In this document: positions 16,708 through 25,085 of the stretch, one piece after another
Layout of the letters: every line of letters begins with the position of its first letter
Numbering within the stretch: position 1 is the stretch's first letter
DNA from: an uncultured Collinsella sp.
GTDB taxonomy: Bacteria; Actinomycetota; Coriobacteriia; Coriobacteriales; Coriobacteriaceae
Direction: 5' to 3'
Assembly: GCA_900543025.1 (NCBI GenBank)
Contig: UQPP01000007.1
Span: 1 to 62,007 of the forward strand
DNA: 62,007 bases
The notes under the pieces: generated by a model
Seen by the model: only the letters and a program-made list of their open reading frames with translations
The model's database searches: none
Told to the model about the DNA's origin: nothing
Program-made: the position numbers and the translations under genes

Positions 16708-16927
16708 GTGTGCAAAAAGTGGCAAATATGAGTACGGGCACTAACTTCGTAACATATAAATTAGGCGTTTTTAGATGAGTTGGGCCACATATGTCCAGTT
16801 TTGCAGTAACTAAATTGGCTTAACTGGACTATCAGTCGTCGTTCTAATGTCGGATTTGCCTTTTATGACTTCGAAAACGCTGCTACCAAAAAGGTAGCAG
16901 TACTCATATTTGGCATTTTTTGCACAT
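16708..16927. repeat. MITE-like element with 28-bp terminal inverted repeats
   Basis: The ends 16708-16735 (GTGTGCAAAAAGTGGCAAAT, then ATGAGTAC) and 16900-16927 are inverted copies with 3 mismatches in 28. The 164-bp interior is AT-rich compared with its surroundings, has no gene, and holds two further hairpins: GTCCAGTT / AACTGGAC and GCTGCTACC / GGTAGCAG. This suggests a non-autonomous mobile element or a large folded RNA. No target duplication was obvious. Confidence 0.65.
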
Positions 16928-16929
16928 GG

Positions 16930-17057
16930 GTATTCGCCAAGGGTCCATTTCGCCGCCCGCTTTCGCTTCGGGCCTCCGCTCCTCGCGTGCTACGCTGGAA
17001 AACGCTTCGCGTTTCCTCAGCTCCGCACCCTTGCGGGTTCGAATCCCTCTGCACGGG
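16930..17057 (-). repeat. tRNA-adjacent repeat with antisense T-arm motif (copy 1)
   Basis: Read on the minus strand, downstream of tRNA-Val and its terminator, this stretch starts with GGATTCGAACCCGCAAGGG (17028-17046). That is the reverse complement of a tRNA T-arm. It then has the palindrome AACGCGAAGCGTT (17001-17013) and AGCG-rich sequence. A second copy in the same position relative to tRNA-Thr is at 54563-54685. Confidence 0.55.
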
Positions 17058-17061
17058 GCCC

Positions 17062-17091
17062 AAAAAGGAAAGGCCCCCATCGCTGGGAGCC
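17062..17091 (-). terminator. Terminator of tRNA-Val
   Basis: On the minus strand, GGCTCCCA and TGGGGGCC (17072-17091) pair around a 4-nt loop, followed by a T-rich run (TTTCCTTTTT, 17062-17071), 13 nt after the encoded CCA of tRNA-Val. Confidence 0.75.
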
Positions 17092-17106
17092 TTTTCAATC
17101 AAGTGG

Positions 17107-17179
17107 TGGGCGATGAGGGATTCGAACCCCCAGCCTTGTGCGTGTAAAGCACCTGCGCTAACCGTTGCGCCAATCGCCC
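17107..17179 (-). tRNA. tRNA-Val (anticodon TAC)
   Basis: A complete cloverleaf on the minus strand: acceptor GGGCGAT pairs with ATCGCCC; D-arm TTGGCGCAACGGTTAGCGC; anticodon loop CTTTACACG with TAC; T-arm GGGGGTTCGAATCCC. The CCA end is encoded (17104-17106). Confidence 0.96.
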
Positions 17180-17236
17180 GCAGGGATTGAGTATAGCGGA
17201 AACCCCGTGCTGTTCACCGCTAATTCATAACGAAAC

Positions 17237-19105
17237 TTACGCGGCGACTTCGGCGCCCTTGTCCTCGTCGATAAAGAAGCGCTTGTACCAGATGAGGAAC
17301 GTCAACGTGGTATAGATCTTGCGCTGGTTGAGCGCGCGACCCTCAAAGTGATCGTCAAGCAGTTTCATGAGCGCATCGGTGTCAAAGAAATCGGCAGCCC
17401 ACGGTGCGGTGAAGTATTCCTTTACGTAGTCGTAGTACTTTTGCTCGCGCAGCCAGAACTTGACCGGTACGGGGAAGCCCACCTTCTTGCGCGTTGCCCA
17501 CTCGTCGGGCAGCGTACGGTTGGCAGCGTGACGCAGAACGAGCTTGCAGCCTTCTTCGTTAACACGGTAGTTGGCAGGAATGTGCTCGGCAAACTCCATG
17601 ACCTTCTTGTCCAGGAACGGGACGCGAAGCTCCAGAGAATGCGCCATGCACATCTTGTCTGCCTTGAGCAGGATGTCGCCCGGCAGCCACATGTTCATAT
17701 CCAGATACTGTTTCTTGGAAAGCTCGCAGCAGTTGGGAACCTGCTTGTAGTACTCGGCGCACATCTCGGCGGCGTTCTTGCCGGTGTCATAAGCGGGCTT
17801 GAGCACCTCGTCGACCTCGGAGGGATCGAACACCTTTGCCTGACCCACATACCAGCGCTCGGGAACCTCGGCGCATTTCGTCAGGAAGTTGTGGCCCTTA
17901 AAGTAGGGGAGATGCTGAACGAGCGAGCCCAGGGCGCGACGTACGCCGAGCGGCACGCGCTTCTTAAAGGAGCGCATCTCGGGGGTGTCCTCGTACCACT
18001 CGTAGCCGGCAAACAGCTCGTCGGCACCCTCGCCCGAAAGGACGACGGTGACCTCTTCGGAAGCCATCTGCGCCAGATAGTACAGCGGCACGCTGGACAG
18101 GTTCGATTGCGGCTCGTCCATGTGATACTGGATATCGGGCAGTGCATCGAAGAACTCGTCGGCGGTAATCATCTTGCGGACGTTCTTGATGCCCAGCTTG
18201 TCGGAAAGCTCGGCAGCGTAGTTGGTCTCGTTGAAGTTCTTGTAATCAAAGCCGACAGAATACGTGGTGTCAGGCATGAGACAGGCGGCAATGTAGCTGG
18301 AGTCCACGCCGCCAGAAAGGAACGAGCCCACCTTAACATCGGCGATTCGGTGCGCGGCGACGCTTTCGTGCACGACCTTGTCGCACTCGTCCACGTACTC
18401 CTCGAAGGTCTTGGAGTTGTCGTCGGTGAAGTCACAGCTCCAGTAACGCTTGATGTCCATGGTGTTGGTCGTCAGGTCATACGTAAAGCAATGCGCCGGG
18501 GCAAGCTTGAACACGCCCTTAAAGAAGGTCTCCTCCGTGGCGGGGAATTGCAGCGTCAGGTAGGGGCGCAGCGCGTCGTGGTTGACAGCCTTCTCAAACT
18601 TGGGATGGTCCAGGAAGCTCTTGATCTCGGAGCCAAACAGCAGCGAGCCATCGGATGCCTGGTAGTAATAGAACGGCTTGATACCAAAGATGTCGCGAGC
18701 GCCAAAGAGTTTGTTCTTGTTCTGGTCGTGAATCACGAACGCGTACATGCCGCGCAGGCGGTTGACCAGGTCCTCGCCCCACTCCTCGTAACCGTGTACC
18801 AGGACCTCGGTATCAGCGTTGCAGTGGAAGGCGTAGCCGGCTGCCTCCAGCTCGGCGCGAAGCTCCTGGAAGTTGTAGATCTCTCCGTTGAAGACAATCG
18901 TGACCTTGCCGTCGTCGCTCGACATGGGCTGAGCTCCAGCTTCGGAAAGATCAAGAATCGAAAGACGACGGAAGCCAAGGGCAACGTTGTCGACGATATG
19001 CTGGCCGCCCATATCGGGACCACGGTGGATGATGCGATTCATCATAGCCGTGAGAACCAGCTCACTCTGTTCATCTGTACCGGTAAAACCGACAAAACCG
19101 CACAT
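17237..19105 (-). CDS. asnB: Asparagine synthase (glutamine-hydrolysing)
   Basis: A 622-residue AsnB that makes asparagine from aspartate with ATP and glutamine-derived ammonia. Cys2 right after the initiator Met (MCGFVGFTG) is the glutaminase nucleophile. Other glutaminase marks are IIHRGPD near residue 27 and the VFNGEIYNF block. The synthetase half has the PP-loop SGGVDSS at 264-270, VVLSGEGADELFAGY, and SLELRVPFLD near residue 535. GAAAGGA lies 6 nt upstream of the ATG; upstream in-frame codons are not used. A terminator (19231-19275) separates it from the transporter gene upstream, so it has its own promoter. Confidence 0.96.
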   Translation of the reverse strand: MCGFVGFTGTDEQSELVLTAMMNRIIHRGPDMGGQHIVDNVALGFRRLSILDLSEAGAQPMSSDDGKVTIVFNGEIYNFQELRAELEAAGYAFHCNADTEVLVHGYEEWGEDLVNRLRGMYAFVIHDQNKNKLFGARDIFGIKPFYYYQASDGSLLFGSEIKSFLDHPKFEKAVNHDALRPYLTLQFPATEETFFKGVFKLAPAHCFTYDLTTNTMDIKRYWSCDFTDDNSKTFEEYVDECDKVVHESVAAHRIADVKVGSFLSGGVDSSYIAACLMPDTTYSVGFDYKNFNETNYAAELSDKLGIKNVRKMITADEFFDALPDIQYHMDEPQSNLSSVPLYYLAQMASEEVTVVLSGEGADELFAGYEWYEDTPEMRSFKKRVPLGVRRALGSLVQHLPYFKGHNFLTKCAEVPERWYVGQAKVFDPSEVDEVLKPAYDTGKNAAEMCAEYYKQVPNCCELSKKQYLDMNMWLPGDILLKADKMCMAHSLELRVPFLDKKVMEFAEHIPANYRVNEEGCKLVLRHAANRTLPDEWATRKKVGFPVPVKFWLREQKYYDYVKEYFTAPWAADFFDTDALMKLLDDHFEGRALNQRKIYTTLTFLIWYKRFFIDEDKGAEVAA

Positions 19106-19230
19106 GCAAGATCCTTTCTGCTGACGGCTCAGGTGTACTGCCGCAAGGATTGTGGCAGCTGATGTCAAATAATCTTTACTATCATGCCAATCTTTTGTTT
19201 CGTGATAGGGCATAAGCGCCGAGCGAACCG

Positions 19231-19275
19231 AAAAAACCACGGCCCGATCTTCAGACGAAGCGGCGGGCCGTGGTT
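19231..19275 (-). terminator. Terminator after the amino-acid transporter gene
   Basis: Minus-strand arms AACCACGGCCCG and CGGGCCGTGGTT (19264-19275 and 19235-19246) are perfect 12-bp complements, followed by TTTTTT (19231-19236). Confidence 0.88.
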
Positions 19276-19296
19276 GCGAATGCTATGTATGAGCGG

Positions 19297-21345
19297 TTAG
19301 CGCTTACTGCGCTCGGCGAGACGGTGCTCCACCTTGGTGACGATGTGGATGAGCGGAATCGTCACGACCAGATAGTAAAGTGCGGCGCAAATGTAGGGCG
19401 TAATGTTGCCCGTGGTGGCCGTGAGGTTTTTGGAGAACAGCATGAGCTCCATGACGCCAACGCTCGAAAGCAGCGACGTGTCCTTGTACAGCATAACGAA
19501 CTCGCTGGTCATAGTCGGTATAGCGCAACGTACGGCTTGCGGGATCACGATGCGTGACATAACTTGGGACCAAGTCATGCCAAGCGAGTAGGCAGCTTCC
19601 GATTGACCAGGCGGTACGCTCTCGATGCCGGCACGGAAAATCTCGGCAAGATAGGCCGAGCAGTTGATGGCTAGCACGCCAACGCCGAGCGGCAGATTGG
19701 GCACGTTGAGACCGATCATGGGGAACCCAAAGAACGCAATGTAGATCTGCAGGAAGAGCGGGGTTCCGCGCAGGACGTTGATGTATGTCACGGCGATGCC
19801 GCGCAGCATGCGACTATGACTGATTTTCATAAAGGCAAACAGCAAGCCGATGGGGATGGCGAGCGGAAAACCGATGGCGGTCACGGCAAGTGCTATGCCC
19901 CAGCCCTTAAAGAGCGAGGCGATTGAGGTGACGACAATCTGCGGCTTGCTGAACATGCCCAAAAACGGGTTGGAGTTCCACGCGGCAACCCAAGGCTGGG
20001 CATCGAGCCAGGCGACGATTTCTTGCACCATGGTGCTCTCCGAGACACTGATGGTGGGGCTCTCGGGAAGATCTCGCTTGTCGCCGTCGGCGACATAGCT
20101 GCCGGTGACGGCATAGGCACCCGCGTTGCTCGGGAATACGACGTCGGGGACGACAACGCGAATCTGCGAGCCGGCAGCGACGGGATCGGCGAACTTGATG
20201 ACGAGCTTTGAGCCGTCCAGCGAGCACGATGCCTTGACACCCGTCTGGTTCAGTCCGTCGAGCAGCGTGACCTTAACATCGGTGCTCTCAAACGATCCGC
20301 CCTCGGGCAGCTCAAACTCAATTTGCGAAACGTCGCCCTCGTCGCTACCCGTTGTCGCTTCCCAGGTCAGGCGGGTTGCGATGCCGCCGAGCACGCCGTT
20401 GCCGCTGTCTTCGTTTGACTTGGCGGTCGCCGAGGTGACGGCAAGTGAAGCGCCCGTCGCGTCGTCTGAGCTCGAGACATCCTTGTTATCGGCCCCGCTC
20501 GTGGGTGCCATGCCAAACCACTTCTCGTACAGTTTGCCATAGGCGCCGGAGCTCTTGATCTTGACAAGGGCATCGTTGATGGCCTGTGTCAGCTCGGGGT
20601 TGTCTTTAGAGACGGCAATGCCAAACTGCTCGCCCGTCGGAACCTCTTTGATGATCTCCATACCGGTAAAGGAGTTCGAAACCATCCACTGCTCAACGGG
20701 AAGATCGCATACGACCGCCTGGCACTGACTACTCATGACGGCGGTGAAGGCTGCCGTCCAGTCGTCAAAGTTGACGGTGGTTGCCTGCGGCAGGTTCTCG
20801 ATTGCCCACTCCTCGGATGTGGTGCCCGACTGCACGGCAATTTTGACGCCCGGTGCGTTGAGGCTGTCGACCGTGTCGTATCCAGTGTTCTTTGCAACTG
20901 CGACGCCCTGGTTGGAGTCGATATAGGGGTCGGTGAAGTCGACCTCTTCCTTGCGCTCGTCGGTAATCGTGATGTTGCATGCGCCGACATCGGTCTTTAC
21001 ACCCTGTTTGACCATGGGGATAATGCCGTCGAACTTTTGCGCCGGCAAGTAGTTGAGCTCCAGACCGAGCTCGTCCGCGATCATGCCCATGAGTTCATAG
21101 GTAAAGCCCTGGTCTTCGCCGGAATCGTTGACGTATTCAAACGGGGGTGTGGCCAAGTCACTTGCGACGGTGAACTTGCCATTCTCGACGAGTGTGTAGG
21201 TGCTCGAGGCGTTCTGGGAGGACGAACAGCCGCTCGCGCCGATGGTGGTGGCAAGGGCCACAACGATCGTCGCGAAGGCGCAGACGATGCGCCGGGTCAA
21301 CTGGACATGTGCCGAGCGGTGGCGACGTTCGAAGTGTCGTTTCAT
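19297..21345 (-). CDS. Fused amino-acid ABC transporter binding protein and permease
   Basis: A 682-residue protein combining a lipoprotein-type solute-binding protein and a permease. Residues 1-39 are a basic, then hydrophobic signal ending in a lipobox (IGASGC, Cys40). Residues about 50-290 are a polar amino acid binding domain (FTVASDLATPPFEYVND, DVGACNITITDERKEEVDFT). Residues about 300-445 form a beta-rich spacer of unknown fold. Residues about 470-680 are a GlnP/HisM-type membrane domain with the EAA loop (AGIESVPPGQSEAAYSLGM). No ATPase is encoded beside it. AAAGGA precedes the ATG at 6 nt. asnB lies downstream, so glutamine or asparagine is a plausible substrate (inference). Fused forms are known in Gram-positives, but the spacer is unusual. 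Confidence 0.9.
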   Translation of the reverse strand: MKRHFERRHRSAHVQLTRRIVCAFATIVVALATTIGASGCSSSQNASSTYTLVENGKFTVASDLATPPFEYVNDSGEDQGFTYELMGMIADELGLELNYLPAQKFDGIIPMVKQGVKTDVGACNITITDERKEEVDFTDPYIDSNQGVAVAKNTGYDTVDSLNAPGVKIAVQSGTTSEEWAIENLPQATTVNFDDWTAAFTAVMSSQCQAVVCDLPVEQWMVSNSFTGMEIIKEVPTGEQFGIAVSKDNPELTQAINDALVKIKSSGAYGKLYEKWFGMAPTSGADNKDVSSSDDATGASLAVTSATAKSNEDSGNGVLGGIATRLTWEATTGSDEGDVSQIEFELPEGGSFESTDVKVTLLDGLNQTGVKASCSLDGSKLVIKFADPVAAGSQIRVVVPDVVFPSNAGAYAVTGSYVADGDKRDLPESPTISVSESTMVQEIVAWLDAQPWVAAWNSNPFLGMFSKPQIVVTSIASLFKGWGIALAVTAIGFPLAIPIGLLFAFMKISHSRMLRGIAVTYINVLRGTPLFLQIYIAFFGFPMIGLNVPNLPLGVGVLAINCSAYLAEIFRAGIESVPPGQSEAAYSLGMTWSQVMSRIVIPQAVRCAIPTMTSEFVMLYKDTSLLSSVGVMELMLFSKNLTATTGNITPYICAALYYLVVTIPLIHIVTKVEHRLAERSKR

Positions 21346-21629
21346 CTGGAATCCTTTGCTTGGGCATGATGGGTCGGCATTGTGAGTCAATGAGGCACAT
21401 CAAGACATTTGGATAAAGAATAGCACCCAGATTTCCCTGTTTTTACACGGGGTGGACACTGTTGTCATTTATTAACCCACGGCACAGTCCATGCAATTTT
21501 TTAGAAGGCTGCAATGCGCGCAAGGCCAGGTGGCATATTAGGATGGTTGATAATACAGAATGATTCATCGTTTCTGCCGCGGGACGTCTTTTGCCCTTTA
21601 AGGCTGAATTTAGCGAGAGAGGTCTTTGT

Positions 21630-23147
21630 ATGTCGAGTCCGACACAAGAGAAGCTAACTCTGATGCGCTATATAGAGTTGCTCGAGGAAGATGACCTTGT
21701 TGTTTCCAGACCGAGCGCTTCGTGCGACCAGCGCATTGAGTTTGCGACTGATGACTCGCGCCAGGTGCGTCCGGGTACGTTGTTCGTCTGCAAGGGCCGC
21801 GCGTTTAAGCGCGAGTACCTGCTTTCGGCAATCGCCGATGGCGCCGTGGCCTACGTTTCCGAGGTCGATTACGATGTTGATGTTCCCGCGGTGATTGTGA
21901 GTGATATTCGCCGCACGCTCGCCGTGGTGGCAGATGCCTTTTATGGGCATCCGTCGGGTAAGGTGAAGGTCTGCGCCTTTACAGGCACCAAGGGCAAGTC
22001 GACCTGTAGCTTTTATCTGCGCGGCATTCTCGCCAACGAGGCCAAGCTTACGGGCTGTCATCGACCCGCTCTTAATACGGGCATTGAGTTCGACGACGGC
22101 ATCGAGGCAGGCCCTTCCAAGCTGACGACCCCCGAATCCTTCCTGCTGCAGTCTCGCATCGCACATGCTGCGGAGGCGGGTGCCCCGTGGCTGGTTATGG
22201 AGGCATCGAGCCAGGGCCTCAAATACGAGCGCACGGGCAAGATCGCCTTTGAAGTCGGCGCCTTTACCAATATCGGCGAGGATCACATTTCGCCGATTGA
22301 GCATCCGACGCTCGAGGATTACTTTGCCAGCAAGCTCAAAATCTTCTCGCAGAGCCGTTTTGCCGTGGTCAATCTCGATATGGATAAGGTCGATCGTGTG
22401 CTCGAGGCGGCATCTCGTTGCGAACGTACGGTGACGTTCTCCCTGACCGACGAGCGTGCCGACGTGCTCGCGCTGGCGATTCGTAATGACGACTGCGGCG
22501 TGGCAGCAACGGTGCGCACGCCCCGCTTTACGCGCGACATTGTGATTCCCACGCCGGTTAAGTTCAATGTGTCCAATGCGCTTGCCGCTATTGCCTGCGC
22601 CGAGGCCCTGGGCATTTCCGAAGAGGGTATCGTCCACGGCTTTGAGGGCGTCTTCGTTCCCGGCCGCATGGAGCTCCATCCGTCCGTATCGGGCAAAATC
22701 TTGGGAATCGTCGATTTTGCACATAACGGCATGAGCCTCGAGACGCTCCTGCGTGACTTGCGCGAGAACTATCCCGAGCGCGAGCTGGCGGTTGTATTTG
22801 GCGCTACGGGCGGTAAGGGTGTCGATCGGCGCACCACAATGGGCATCGCCGCTGGCAAGTATGCCGACCGAATCGTGATTACCGAGGATGACCCCGGCCC
22901 CGAGGATGTCGAGGATATTTGCGCCGAGATCGCGCGCAACGTTCAAGCGCAGGGAAATGATAACTGGCAAATCGTGACTGATCGCGTTGCCGCTATCGAG
23001 ACTGCCGTGCGCGAAACCGTCCGTCCTGCCGTGGTCATCGTGACCGGTAAGGGCGAGGAAGAGCGTATGCTGCGCAAGAACGGACCAGAGCCTTGTGAGC
23101 GCGACGGTTCGATTCTCAAGCGCACCCTTGCGGCGTACGACGCCTAA
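21630..23147 (+). CDS. murE: UDP-N-acetylmuramyl peptide ligase, MurE type
   Basis: A 505-residue Mur ligase that adds the third amino acid to UDP-MurNAc-Ala-Glu using ATP in the cytoplasm. Seen: DDSRQVRPGTLFVCKG (N-terminal uridine-binding domain), the P-loop CAFTGTKGKSTCSFYL near residue 115, MEASSQGLKYERT and GVDRRTTMG. The amino-acid-selecting motif that reads DNPR in diaminopimelate enzymes is here EDDPGPED, so a different diamino acid such as lysine or ornithine is likely (family knowledge plus inference). GAGAGAGG lies 8 nt before ATG 21630. It starts a run of closely spaced genes that ends at dtd. Confidence 0.9.
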   Translation: MSSPTQEKLTLMRYIELLEEDDLVVSRPSASCDQRIEFATDDSRQVRPGTLFVCKGRAFKREYLLSAIADGAVAYVSEVDYDVDVPAVIVSDIRRTLAVVADAFYGHPSGKVKVCAFTGTKGKSTCSFYLRGILANEAKLTGCHRPALNTGIEFDDGIEAGPSKLTTPESFLLQSRIAHAAEAGAPWLVMEASSQGLKYERTGKIAFEVGAFTNIGEDHISPIEHPTLEDYFASKLKIFSQSRFAVVNLDMDKVDRVLEAASRCERTVTFSLTDERADVLALAIRNDDCGVAATVRTPRFTRDIVIPTPVKFNVSNALAAIACAEALGISEEGIVHGFEGVFVPGRMELHPSVSGKILGIVDFAHNGMSLETLLRDLRENYPERELAVVFGATGGKGVDRRTTMGIAAGKYADRIVITEDDPGPEDVEDICAEIARNVQAQGNDNWQIVTDRVAAIETAVRETVRPAVVIVTGKGEEERMLRKNGPEPCERDGSILKRTLAAYDA

Positions 23148-23180
23148 GACCAGAAGCCCCTTCTACGTAATGGAGTGACC

Positions 23181-24092
23181 ATGTCCCACAATACCCTGCC
23201 GACCGTCGCTGAGCTTTCGGGCGAGATGCGCGAGCGCTTGGCCAAGGTCAAGTACGTCTTTACCGACCTGGATGCCACGATGCTCGCACCCGGCTCGTGC
23301 GTGCTGCGCGACAACGACGGCAACCCCTCGACCAAACTCGTCGAGGCCGTCGTGGCGCTCGCTCGCGCTGGTATTCAGGTGGTTCCCACCTCGGGCCGCA
23401 ACCGTACCATGATCCACGAGGACGCGCGCGTGCTCGGCCTCAACTCCTACATTGGTGAGATGGGCGGCCTGGTCATGTACGACCTCAAAGCCAACGATTG
23501 GGAGTATCTGACCGGCGACATGCCTTACGACCCCGCCTGTGGCCTCACGCCGCACCAGGTGATCGAGCAGACCGGCGTGTGCGAGAAGATCATCGCCCGC
23601 TGGCCGCACAAGATCGAGTATCACAACGACATGTCGACCGGCTACAAATACCGTGAGGTCACCGTCGGCATGCGCGGCGATGTGCCCGATGATGAGGTTC
23701 AGGCCATCCTGGACGAGGCCGGCTGCGGTCTGATCTGGGCTTGCAACGGCCATCTGACTCACCTGTCCAAGCCGACGACGCTCGAGCTCGATCGCGTCGA
23801 GGACGGTCGCGCCTTCAACATCAATCCGGCGGGTCTTAACAAAGGCGTTGCCATTGCGCGCTTCTGCGAGCACCTGGGGATCGAGCGCGAGGAGACGCTT
23901 GCGCTCGGCGACTCCGAGTCCGACTTCTACATGGCTGACCACGTGGGCACGTTCTGCCTGGTCGAGAACGGTTTGACCAGCGCCGGCGCGCCCGAGTTCC
24001 TGGATGCTTGCGATAACGCCTACGTCACGCGCGGCAAGATTGTCGATGGCTGGGCGGCAACGGCAGAGCTGCTCGTCGCGGCCCGCTCGTAG
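23181..24092 (+). CDS. HAD-superfamily phosphatase, Cof/IIB type
   Basis: A 303-residue HAD hydrolase. Motif I is KYVFTDLDATMLAPGS near residue 22 (nucleophile and acid/base aspartates). Motif II is VVPTSGRNRTMI; the lysine region is in NPAGLNKGVAIARF; motif IV is LALGDSESDFYMADHVG. The large cap between motifs II and III marks the IIB/Cof group, which dephosphorylates sugar phosphates or nucleotides. The ATG at 23181 follows TGGAG; an in-frame GTG at 23175 is a less likely start. It follows murE by 33 bp. The substrate is unknown. Confidence 0.85.
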   Translation: MSHNTLPTVAELSGEMRERLAKVKYVFTDLDATMLAPGSCVLRDNDGNPSTKLVEAVVALARAGIQVVPTSGRNRTMIHEDARVLGLNSYIGEMGGLVMYDLKANDWEYLTGDMPYDPACGLTPHQVIEQTGVCEKIIARWPHKIEYHNDMSTGYKYREVTVGMRGDVPDDEVQAILDEAGCGLIWACNGHLTHLSKPTTLELDRVEDGRAFNINPAGLNKGVAIARFCEHLGIEREETLALGDSESDFYMADHVGTFCLVENGLTSAGAPEFLDACDNAYVTRGKIVDGWAATAELLVAARS

Positions 24093-24145
24093 TGCGGTCC
24101 TATCGTTCTGAGCCATATCTTTTCGAGAGAGAATCTGGTGAGGTC

Positions 24146-25030
24146 ATGTCCGATATCGAGAATCTGGCTGGTGACACGCGCCCGATTGGCGTGTTCGATT
24201 CTGGTCTGGGCGGTCTGACGGTTGCACGCGCCATCGCAACGGCGTTGCCGCACGAGTCCGTCTACTACTTTGGCGACACCAAGCGCTGCCCCTACGGCAC
24301 CCGCACCGAGGACGAGGTGCGCTCGTTTGCACTGCAGGCGGGCCGTTGGCTGTCGAAGCACGACGTCAAGATCATGGTCATCGCCTGCAATACGGCGACC
24401 GCTGCGGCCTTGCGTTTGGCCCAGCAGGTGCTCGACGTCCCCGTCATCGGTGTGATCGCACCGGGCGCACGCGCGGCAATCAACAGCACCCGCACGCGCC
24501 GGGTGGGCGTGCTCGCCACCAACCTCACCATTCGCTCAGGCGCTTACACGCGTGCCATCCAGGACCTGGATGCCGGCGTCGACGTATACGGCTGCCCTGC
24601 CTCGAGCTTTGTCGAGGTCGTTGAGCACGAGCTCGCCTCGGGCGCACATCTGCAAGAGCAGTGGCTCGAGAACGAGGACATCTTTGATACGCCTGCCGTA
24701 CGCGCGCTGGTCGGTGCCACGGTTGAACCGCTGCGCGACCATGGCATCGATACCGTGGTACTCGGCTGCACGCATTTTCCACTGCTCGTGGGGCCTATTC
24801 GCCATGCGCTGGGTCCCGGAGTGCGCGTGGTGAGCTCCGCCGAGGAGACCACGCGCGAGCTGACCGATATTCTCACGCGCCGCGAGCAGCTGGCGGGCGA
24901 CGCGGCCGAGCCGCAGCATCGTTTTGCAACGACGGCCGATAACATTGCTGAGTTTGCGGTGGCGGGCAGTTTTATCTTTGGCCAGCCGCTCAAAAGCATT
25001 GAGCATATCGATATCGACGAACTGAAATAG
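24146..25030 (+). CDS. murI: Glutamate racemase
   Basis: A 294-residue racemase that supplies D-glutamate for peptidoglycan. Both catalytic cysteines are seen: MVIACNTATAAAL near residue 75 and VVLGCTHFPLLV near residue 195. The family start PIGVFDSGLGGLTVARAI and YFGDTKRCPYGTR are also present. The start is not secure: ATG 24146 has GTGAGG only 2-3 nt upstream, with a further purine run (GAGAGAGA) at 24126-24133. The open frame extends back to a GTG at 24092. It lies between the HAD gene and rph, an order (murI-rph-rdgB) also known in Bacillus. Confidence 0.94.
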   Translation: MSDIENLAGDTRPIGVFDSGLGGLTVARAIATALPHESVYYFGDTKRCPYGTRTEDEVRSFALQAGRWLSKHDVKIMVIACNTATAAALRLAQQVLDVPVIGVIAPGARAAINSTRTRRVGVLATNLTIRSGAYTRAIQDLDAGVDVYGCPASSFVEVVEHELASGAHLQEQWLENEDIFDTPAVRALVGATVEPLRDHGIDTVVLGCTHFPLLVGPIRHALGPGVRVVSSAEETTRELTDILTRREQLAGDAAEPQHRFATTADNIAEFAVAGSFIFGQPLKSIEHIDIDELK

Positions 25031-25085
25031 ATATAAGGTCACCGACCAAAGGCTCACCTTAACCTTTTGCCGAAAGGATATTTCT

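Noticed and set aside
16863..17190. Small protein genes in the region before tRNA-Val
   Set aside because: The several short frames on both strands overlap a tRNA, its terminator and repeats, and none has a ribosome binding site or protein-like composition.
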